From CAZUVM01 sp964623885 (GTDB lineage: Bacteria > Verrucomicrobiota > Verrucomicrobiia > Limisphaerales > UBA8199): a DNA stretch of 34,035 bases. The position numbers were made by a program, and so were the translations under genes. The stretch is from contig CAZUVM010000078.1 of the NCBI GenBank assembly GCA_964623885.1, positions 1 to 34,035 of the forward strand, written 5' to 3'. How positions within the stretch are numbered: the first letter of the stretch is position 1; each line of letters opens with the position of its first letter. This document shows, piece by piece, positions 15,397 through 21,417 of the stretch. The notes below the pieces were generated by a model. The model was not told the DNA's origin. It saw only the letters and a program-made list of their open reading frames with translations, and searched no databases.

Positions 15397-16175
15397 CACT
15401 CCAGCCATACGAGCAAGTGCTGATTGACGGGGGCAGGGACAATCTTCTGGCATTCGGGAGTTGCAAGCACTGTGTAATTGTCGATTGGCGTGACGATGTC
15501 GAAACAGTTCTTGGGGACTTAAAGAGAATGTTACCGGAAGGATATCTGAATTGCCGCCAAATCGATGAGCAGACGTGGGAGCTACAGTGTCGTGGCGAAT
15601 CGCGCACAATAATGGCAGGCGAAGGGGTAAAGACGGAGCCGTTGCTTCGGTCCATAAATCAGGTGCTGTTGCCTGAATACGAGATGCGGATTTTCACTCC
15701 AACCATGGGCGACGGGTACTCGCTGTTGGTGCGGCCCTCGAGTTGGTGGCGAGATTTTTCGACAGCACACCCATCACGCGCGCGGAAACTTTTTGTCACC
15801 ACCGACGAGCGTGTAGCAGCGACGGGAAGTGCGAGTGCGCCACAGCTCATATTGAGCAGCGGTCAGATCCGCAAACGTGGACTCAAGCTCCTGGCGATTG
15901 GCAGCGGTTTGTTTGGCCTGGTCGTCGCTCTTTTGTTTTGGCTGAGTGCTCCCGCCCACAGCATCCACCTCCCTCTATTGGGCGCAAGTTTACCCCTGGC
16001 TTTGGCTCTCATCGGCGGCGTGGAGTTGATTGCCGGGGCACCATTTCAACGCCTGGCTGAAAGCTGGATGCGCCTTCGAGGTTGGCAGCGAGGCGTTATC
16101 GGCACTTTGATTGTGCTCACGTCGTTTGCCATTATCATGTGCCTGGTGACTTTTTTTGTATTGATGTTTACGTGA
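15393..16175 (+). CDS. Hypothetical membrane protein with soluble N-domain, 260 aa
   Basis: The start overlaps the lipoprotein stop (ATGA). About 165 cytoplasmic residues with mixed alpha/beta character and a Cys pair (C24, C27 in 'GSCKHCVIVDW') precede three hydrophobic helices (about 168-190, 197-217 and 235-258). I do not recognise a family. Positive residues before the first helix (RKRGLK) suggest the N-domain is inside. It is the third of six plus-strand genes that may be co-transcribed from 13677 onwards. Confidence 0.65.
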   Translation: MTLQPYEQVLIDGGRDNLLAFGSCKHCVIVDWRDDVETVLGDLKRMLPEGYLNCRQIDEQTWELQCRGESRTIMAGEGVKTEPLLRSINQVLLPEYEMRIFTPTMGDGYSLLVRPSSWWRDFSTAHPSRARKLFVTTDERVAATGSASAPQLILSSGQIRKRGLKLLAIGSGLFGLVVALLFWLSAPAHSIHLPLLGASLPLALALIGGVELIAGAPFQRLAESWMRLRGWQRGVIGTLIVLTSFAIIMCLVTFFVLMFT

Positions 16176-16216
16176 TCGGAACGCTGAGCCCGCCGCGGCG
16201 ACCGAACGGAAGAGTT

Positions 16217-16230
16217 GGAGCGGCCGCTCC
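16217..16230. repeat. Perfect 14-bp palindrome ggagcggccgctcc
   Basis: This is a self-complementary 14-mer just before the start of the next gene. From memory it matches a common intergenic unit in Verrucomicrobiota. Its presence here is one reason to place the next start downstream at 16238. Confidence 0.6.
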
Positions 16231-16237
16231 GCAAGTT

Positions 16238-16696
16238 ATGCCGATATTGAGTTACAAGTGGCATCCGTACACGAAGCGGCGTTACGCGTTTACTTTCGGC
16301 GCGGCAGTGTTCGTGATTGTCGTTTGGCTTACCACACGAGGCGGGATCGAGTGGGCACCGCGCATCATGGCCTTGTTGATCTTTTTTGTTTCGCTGTTTT
16401 TGCTGATTGAACAGGATACCAAAATTGATGGATCAGCAGGCGTGATGATCCGAGAGGGCCGGCTGTTTGGTCGTTTTCTAGTCTGGCGTCGGCGTGATCG
16501 GCTCAGCGAATCTACCGGTGTCGGTTTTCGACGGCAGCACGATCCTGAGGGTAACGACACGGTGTTTGTTGGCTTGCGTCGCCGTTCCGGACGGTTGGTT
16601 TCAATTCAATATTTTTTGTTGGACAAGGTCAGCCCTGTTACGAGGCTGAGGGAGTTGGACGGAGTTTGTCGGATGCGACAGGGCTTGAATTACTGA
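16238..16696 (+). CDS. Hypothetical membrane protein, 152 aa
   Basis: Two adjacent hydrophobic helices (about 18-33 and 40-58) are followed by a basic soluble domain of about 90 residues that resembles a PH-like or DUF fold by strand pattern ('GVMIREGRLFGRFLVWRRRDRLSESTGVGF', 'NDTVFVGLRRRSGRLVSIQYF'). There is no known family. The start is uncertain. ATG at 16238 avoids translating a perfect palindrome, but a GTG at 16172 overlaps the previous stop in the GTGA style used elsewhere here and would add 22 residues (MIGTLSPPRRPNGRV...). Confidence 0.6.
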   Translation: MPILSYKWHPYTKRRYAFTFGAAVFVIVVWLTTRGGIEWAPRIMALLIFFVSLFLLIEQDTKIDGSAGVMIREGRLFGRFLVWRRRDRLSESTGVGFRRQHDPEGNDTVFVGLRRRSGRLVSIQYFLLDKVSPVTRLRELDGVCRMRQGLNY

Positions 16697-16760
16697 ACCT
16701 TTGAAATGGCGATGAGCATCAGATTAGAAATCAAACGTCTGTAACTCCGCTCGACTTTAG

Positions 16761-17036
16761 ATGACAACCGCACCGGCCAGACGTGCTCCCATGTTGGGCA
16801 TATTTTCATTCGGGGCTCCGTTCCTTGCCGGCATTTGCATCTTGCTGTCGGATAGTTTCGTGTTTCTTTCCTTATTATTTATACCGGTCATTTTGATTGG
16901 CGGAATCATTTCGGGTTTGATCGCTTTGATCCGCCGTGAGCGATGCTCAGCGCTTCCGGTATGTGGATTGGTTGCCGGCATATCGCTTTTCGCCTGGGTT
17001 GCGCATCGGATTTTGACCAGTGAGTGGCATTTTTAA
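16761..17036 (+). CDS. Small hypothetical membrane protein, 91 aa
   Basis: The protein is almost entirely hydrophobic, with about three helices (10-30, 32-55, 65-83) and short basic loops (RRER). There is no family signature. It lies 64 bases after the previous gene. Its end overlaps the frame of the following CPBP gene if the GTG at 17020 is used there, and otherwise ends 31 bases before it. Membrane location is clear; function is unknown. Confidence 0.6.
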   Translation: MTTAPARRAPMLGIFSFGAPFLAGICILLSDSFVFLSLLFIPVILIGGIISGLIALIRRERCSALPVCGLVAGISLFAWVAHRILTSEWHF

Positions 17037-17067
17037 TTATGGCCAATTCAGACCATCGCAAAACCCC

Positions 17068-17883
17068 ATGATAGAATCCACTTTGCCATCTATTAAACCA
17101 GCCATCAAACGCGGCCGCTGGTGGATTCATTTATTTTTCATCACCGGATATATCGTGGTTGTGGGTTTATTGGGACTGGGGCGCAAGGGAACACACACGG
17201 CGGTGCTTTCGCAGACGGTGGGCGGGTTGCTTTCAGTTTGTGCGCTGGAGCTGGTTGTTTTTGGATTCATTTTTGGGCTGGCGTGGTTCGCGTCACGTGC
17301 CACGCGCGGTGATTTATTGCTGCGATGGCGGGGCAAATTCCAGCCGGTTCTCCTGGGTGCGGGCTATTCCATCGTTCTGCGCTTGGCCGTGGCAGTAGTG
17401 TTTATCGCGATTGCGGTAGGACTGATTGTTACGCGGGTGATGTCGCTGGACTCGTTGAAGGAATTTGTTTCAAGCCATCGTCCGGGCGTGGAGACGATTA
17501 TTGACGTGGCAGCGATGCGAAATAATCCGGCGTATTTTTGGCTAACACTGACGGTGGTGAGTTTTTTGGTGGCGGGATTGCGGGAAGAGCTTTGGCGCTC
17601 GGCATTTCTCGCCGGGCTGAAAGCACTCTGGCCACAACATTTCGGCTCACGCGGAGGTCAAATAGTCGCTGTCATAATCTGCGCCGTGGTTTTCGGCTTT
17701 GCTCATTTGTCGATGGGTTCGGTGGCGGCCTGCATGGCTGGCTTTCTTGGTGTTGGTTTGGGATTGATCATGGTTTTTCATGGATCGCTCTGGCCGGCGG
17801 TCATTGCCCACGGGTTCTTCGACGCGACGTCCATGGCGATGCTTCCGTGGGTATTGGCTCACAGCACGAAGATTGCGTCGTGA
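17068..17883 (+). CDS. CPBP-family intramembrane metalloprotease (CAAX protease-like)
   Basis: A 271-residue polytopic protein has all three CPBP motifs: EExxxR at 173-177 (EELWR), FxxxH at 209-213 (FGFAH) and HxxxD at 248-252 (HGFFD). These supply the catalytic Glu and metal-binding residues. Known of the family: intramembrane glutamate-type proteases related to Rce1, used in bacteria for bacteriocin processing, immunity or envelope protein turnover. About seven to eight helices fit the fold. The ATG at 17068 is preferred to a GTG at 17020 that lies within the previous gene. It ends the run of membrane genes, and its substrate may be a neighbour, which is inference. Confidence 0.85.
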   Translation: MIESTLPSIKPAIKRGRWWIHLFFITGYIVVVGLLGLGRKGTHTAVLSQTVGGLLSVCALELVVFGFIFGLAWFASRATRGDLLLRWRGKFQPVLLGAGYSIVLRLAVAVVFIAIAVGLIVTRVMSLDSLKEFVSSHRPGVETIIDVAAMRNNPAYFWLTLTVVSFLVAGLREELWRSAFLAGLKALWPQHFGSRGGQIVAVIICAVVFGFAHLSMGSVAACMAGFLGVGLGLIMVFHGSLWPAVIAHGFFDATSMAMLPWVLAHSTKIAS

Positions 17884-17893
17884 GACTTGTGTA

Positions 17894-18715
17894 TCACGGC
17901 GTCACCAGTCGATAGAACCTGGATGACGAGTTGGAACTCCAGTTGTCCTGGAACAAAACGGTTCCATCTGACCCAAATTGGTTGGTAGCAATGGGAATCC
18001 AATTGGACAAATTCGCGCTGCCTAGGAACCGGCAGGTCTGAGCTGGGTTGCCCGCACCCAAAAGCTGGAAACCGCTCGGGTCGAATCGACTCACATAGAT
18101 TTCAGGGGTGTCGAAGCTGGATTGGAACGCGCCGTCCCGTTAATCCCGGAGCCCAACCTGACCCATTGGGCATCAGTAAAAGTTGGATCAATGCGCACAG
18201 GGTAAGCGGCATTGGCCTCTGCCACACGGACCGCTAACCGGCCGGTGGCATCCTCGACTCGCAGACGGCTGTAAGTCAATACGCGCCCCGAGCGCTCGAA
18301 CGTTAATCTCACCCCGCCGGGCACTGCCTCAGCTTGCGCCCCGAACAGCGCCAGTTCCACCCGCAAATCCCCTACACCTACCGGTGGCTCGGCAACGATA
18401 AGGTCTTGCCGCACTCCATCCGCGCTCACGGAATATTCCTCCGTAAGCCCGGCACGCGTGAAGCGGACGAGCTTGTCTTCGGCCGAAATGAGGCCAGTGG
18501 TGGGAAGGACGGTTGAGGGTTGGGAGCTGGTCGTCGAGGATCGAGAACCACTGCCCTCGGACTTTCGAGATAATATTGAGAAAGGCGGGTATGCTGGTCA
18601 CACTTCCAAGGTGGTTCGTCACGATGAAAGTGTAGGAACCGGCGTGGGCCGGTTGGAAGTTGGTCAGCGCGAGGATACAGTTCCTCCAAATTTTCATTAG
18701 CAGATCATGGTATAT
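17894..18715 (-). pseudogene. Degenerate remnant of a large Ig-like surface protein
   Basis: Reading leftwards, an Ig-like segment comes first ('LALTNFQPAHAGSYTFIVTN' then 'HLGSVTSIPAFLNI', about 18690-18580). The frame then shifts, and a second segment appears (18545 to about 18130), containing 'KLVRFTRAGLTEEYSVSADG', 'DLRVELALFG' and 'AYPVRIDPTFTDAQWVRLGS'. A second frame change near 18131 leads to a third segment ending 'SSFDTPEIYVSRFDP...FYRLVTP' (to 17894). These are pieces of the long Ig/SBBP-type secreted proteins of Verrucomicrobiota, which normally have hundreds of residues between the second and third segments. Frameshifts plus an internal deletion make a functional product unlikely. 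Confidence 0.75.
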
Positions 18716-18718
18716 TGT

Positions 18719-18744
18719 CAACTTAAAAGTTGATAAGCTTATCA
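18719..18744. promoter_or_regulatory. Two overlapping AT-rich palindromes
   Basis: caactt-aa-aagttg (18719-18732) overlaps tgataagcttatca (18731-18744), both perfect. On the minus strand a TTGACA at about 18722-18717 adjoins them, just upstream of the Ig-protein remnant. They could be an old operator/promoter or a chance AT-rich structure. Confidence 0.35.
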
Positions 18745-18848
18745 TATGGCAAAAATAATCGAACCTTTATTGCTGATGGTCGCGCGAGTCTCTCGCTGAA
18801 CGATTGACAATCCCAATTGGGGCGAAGCGCGAGGTGGCGGCAAACCAC

Positions 18849-18958
18849 GGACCGCGCGACGTCCCGGCGCGCAGCAGCAACGAAGCAGCGTGGGCACTGA
18901 GAACTTCCAGTGCGTATTTTGCTGTCAACGTGCTGCGGGCCGGGACGTCGCGCGGTCC
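18849..18958. repeat. 28-bp inverted repeat enclosing 54 bases (MITE- or REP-like)
   Basis: 18849-18876 pairs with 18931-18958 with one mismatch; the outer 20 bases (ggaccgcgcgacgtcccggc) are perfect. The spacer has no coding potential. The structure would fold into a strong cruciform or RNA hairpin. It looks like a small non-autonomous element or a REP dimer. No target duplication is evident and no second copy is present in the window. Confidence 0.65.
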
Positions 18959-18999
18959 GATTTTGAGACTTGAGGCCGATCAAATTGAATCGGATCGAC

Positions 19000-19059
19000 G
19001 AGGAGGAGGAGAACGAGGATGAGGATGAGAAAGAGGAAGAAGGAGGACGAGGAGGACGA
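19000..19059 (+). repeat. Purine-rich (GA)n-like tract
   Basis: Nearly all bases on the plus strand are G or A, with (gag/gat/aag) triplet slippage, for about 60 bases immediately after the AmpG-like gene's stop. Such tracts can form triplex DNA and are unstable in length. Confidence 0.65.
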
Positions 19060-19068
19060 TCCAGGTTT

Positions 19069-21027
19069 TTAAGTTGTCTTCTTTCCGAACTGAGGATCGA
19101 CCTTGAGCAGCAGGCCGAGGGTAAAGCCCGGCAGGGCGGCGCAAATGACCCAGACAAAGAAATGTTTGTAGCCGACGAGGTCCGCGACCCAGCCGCTCCA
19201 CATTCCGGGGATCATCATGCCAAGCGCCATGAAACCGGTGCACATGGCGTAATGGGCGGTTTTGTGAGGGCCGTCGGCGAAGTAGAGCATGTAGAGCATG
19301 AAGGCGGTGAAGCCAAAGCCGTAACCGAATTGTTCGATGGCGACGGTGCCGCAGATGGCCAGGAAATTCTCCGGCTGAGTAAAGGAGAGGAGAACAAACA
19401 CAAGTTTGGGGAGGTACATGGAGCAAACCATGATGGGCAGCATTTTTTTCAGGCCGTGTTTGGCTGCGGTGAACCCACCAAGCAAGCCGCCGCAGGTCAG
19501 GGCCAGAATGCCGAACGTGCCGTAGACCAGGCCGACCTGGCTGGTGGTGAGGGCCAGGCCGCCGGCTTCGCGTCGGTCGAGAAGGAATGGAGAAATTACT
19601 TTCACCAGTTGGGCCTCGTCGAAGCGGTAAAGCAGGATGAAGGCGAGCGCGAGCAGCATGCCGGGTTTTTGGAAAAATGAACCGAGGGTTGCGAGGAATT
19701 CGGCGAGCAGGCTTCGATGCGTGACGACCGGGCCATCGTTTGGCGGATGCGGCAGCATGAGGCTGTGCCAGCAACTGAAGGCCAGGAACAAACCGGCCAC
19801 GACGAGCAAGGTAATAGACCAGGCCAGCGGGATATTGCCGGAGCCGGTGATGAAGTTTACGGATGCGTCGCTTTTGAGCTTCGGGTCGAGCTGGATCACG
19901 GCGATCGCCGGCTGATTCCAGTTTGCCGTGGTAAACACGAAGCGTTCACCCTCGACGAGCCGGAATCCTTTGTCGCCTTTGGCGAGGCCGATGTATTCGA
20001 GGCCGCTTTTTTGGCGGTCGAAGGTAACAATTACGGATTGATCGGGGTCGGGCGCGTGCGAAAGAATCAAGTAAACCACACCCACGTTTCCGCCCTGGCC
20101 TTTTGTAACGGTGGTCTGGACAGCGTTCGCGGGATTGGGGAAATGCGCGGCCAGGGCACTGGTTAATGGCTTGGTCAGGATGGCGCTCCAGGCCCGGACA
20201 AGGGGGCCGGCGATGTGATCGGACCACCAGGATGATTTTGATTCCGATTTGGAAATAACGCGCTGCTGCAGGAATCCATGTTCTTTATTCCATTGACGGG
20301 CGCGGTCGATCAAGGCGCCAGCTGATTCGGCGGATATCTCGGTCGTGGGAATCTCCAGCGCCGCTGGCTGGCTTATGAGATGCAGCGGACCTGGGCTACT
20401 CGCGACTTGGATGGTTGCAGGGTCGAGGTTTGTTTGCGGGGCGGCATTGGAACTGGCGTGCACGGGAATGTTCAATGGTGGAAGGCCGTTTTTGCTTTCA
20501 AGCACGCCGGCGAGCACGACCAGCAGGCCGCTGCCGACAATCATGGCCGCGCGATAAAAAGTGCTTCGCAAGCCGACCCACCAGGCCTGGTCATGCTTCG
20601 AGAGGCTTAGCATGTAAAAGCCGTCCGCGGCGATGTCATGCGTGGCCGAGGCGAGGGCCATGACCCAGAAGAGGCAAAGCGATGCTTTGAAGAAGGCGCT
20701 GCCGCGGACGGAAAAGGCCACTAGCGCGAGGCCGGCAGAGACGAGGAACTGCATGGCGACGATCCAGAATCGTTTGGTGCGGGTGATGTCGACGAGCGGG
20801 CTCCAGAGCGGCTTAAGCACCCACGGCAAGTAAAGCCAGCTTGTATAGAGGGCGATGTCGGTGTTGGAAACGCCGAGCCGTTTGTACATGACGACGGACA
20901 TGGTCATGACGATGACGTAGGGGATGCCTTGAGAAAAATAGAGGCTGGGAAGCCAAAGCCAGGGATTGCGCGCGGGAGGAGGGGCGGTGGCGCTGGGGGG
21001 AGCCGTGGAATTGGCGGCGTGGGTCAT
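19069..21027 (-). CDS. AmpG-type MFS carrier with a ~220-residue periplasmic insertion
   Basis: A 652-residue protein has the PAT/AmpG signature at its start (PWLWLPSLYFSQGIPYV and 'LGVSNTDIALYTSWLYLPWVLKPLW' region) and twelve helices. Known of the family: AmpG imports muropeptides or related anhydro-sugars for cell-wall recycling; close relatives carry other solutes. After helix five (about 158-176) the chain leaves the membrane for residues 178-400, then resumes with helix six (401-422). With a cytoplasmic N-terminus this insertion lies in the periplasm. It contains a beta-rich part ('GGNVGVVYLILSHAPDPDQSV', 'KGFRLVEGERFVFTTANW'). Typical AmpG proteins are 430-500 residues without it. The ATG at 21027 lacks a clear ribosome site. 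Confidence 0.85.
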   Translation of the reverse strand: MTHAANSTAPPSATAPPPARNPWLWLPSLYFSQGIPYVIVMTMSVVMYKRLGVSNTDIALYTSWLYLPWVLKPLWSPLVDITRTKRFWIVAMQFLVSAGLALVAFSVRGSAFFKASLCLFWVMALASATHDIAADGFYMLSLSKHDQAWWVGLRSTFYRAAMIVGSGLLVVLAGVLESKNGLPPLNIPVHASSNAAPQTNLDPATIQVASSPGPLHLISQPAALEIPTTEISAESAGALIDRARQWNKEHGFLQQRVISKSESKSSWWSDHIAGPLVRAWSAILTKPLTSALAAHFPNPANAVQTTVTKGQGGNVGVVYLILSHAPDPDQSVIVTFDRQKSGLEYIGLAKGDKGFRLVEGERFVFTTANWNQPAIAVIQLDPKLKSDASVNFITGSGNIPLAWSITLLVVAGLFLAFSCWHSLMLPHPPNDGPVVTHRSLLAEFLATLGSFFQKPGMLLALAFILLYRFDEAQLVKVISPFLLDRREAGGLALTTSQVGLVYGTFGILALTCGGLLGGFTAAKHGLKKMLPIMVCSMYLPKLVFVLLSFTQPENFLAICGTVAIEQFGYGFGFTAFMLYMLYFADGPHKTAHYAMCTGFMALGMMIPGMWSGWVADLVGYKHFFVWVICAALPGFTLGLLLKVDPQFGKKTT

Positions 21028-21408
21028 GACGTGTCAAGAAACATGTTTAAGTGCAGTGGCAAGCACGGGCAAGAAGAAAGGAGAAACAACTTGGACAAAA
21101 CAACAAAGCTAAAAAAGGGACGAAGACGGAGAATACGATTACAAAAAAGAAAAGAACCACGGATGAACACTGATGGACACGGATTAGGATGCGGAGGACA
21201 GGATGATAAAGCAGAAGGCAAAGGAACAGAAGGCAACTAAGAAAAGGAAGAAAAACTGAAGTGGAACGAATCACTCAATTCATTGAGAAATGAGTGTCGA
21301 AAATTTTTCATTTTGCATTGAATGATCCCAAACCTTGTTTTTGTCTGACCGCGAAAGGAGCGTTCGCAGGCTTGGAAGCCTGCGATACAGCAGACTCGGA
21401 GGTCTGCG
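21028..21408. other. Gene-free, A/G-rich spacer with dispersed repeats
   Basis: The spacer between ileS and the AmpG-like gene is A/G-rich on the plus strand from 21055 to 21260. It contains an 'accacggatgaacac' repeat (21155-21186) and a double hairpin (21365-21417). No coding region is convincing; short frames here translate to low-complexity Ser/Phe/Leu or Lys/Arg peptides. Confidence 0.6.
21155..21186. repeat. 'accacggatgaacac...ggacacggat' dispersed repeat
   Basis: The segment aaccacggatgaacactgat followed by ggacacggatta matches from memory an intergenic repeat widespread in Verrucomicrobiota and Planctomycetota, which is often mis-annotated as short proteins reading 'IRVHPCPSV' and similar. 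One copy is in this window. Confidence 0.65.
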
Positions 21409-21417
21409 CTACGAGAT
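21365..21417. repeat. Double-hairpin dispersed repeat overlapping the ileS stop
   Basis: First hairpin: cgcaggctt (21365-21373) with aagcctgcg (21376-21384). Second: gcagac (21390-21395) with gtctgc (21402-21407). The tail, tctgcgctacgagat (21403-21417), occurs inverted at 9039-9053. The ileS stop codon lies inside it. It may also act as the ileS terminator. Confidence 0.75.

Larger units (their letters stand above)
18745..19068. other. Gene-free stretch with inverted repeat and purine tract
   Basis: No credible gene is seen. The stretch contains a long inverted repeat (18849-18958) and a purine-rich tract (19000-19059), and it separates the Ig-protein remnant from the AmpG-like carrier gene. 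Confidence 0.6.

Noticed and set aside
21024..21274. Short Ser/Phe/Leu-rich frames in the ileS-carrier spacer
   Set aside because: They are translations of A/G-rich DNA and the accacggatgaacac repeat, a known source of false small proteins.
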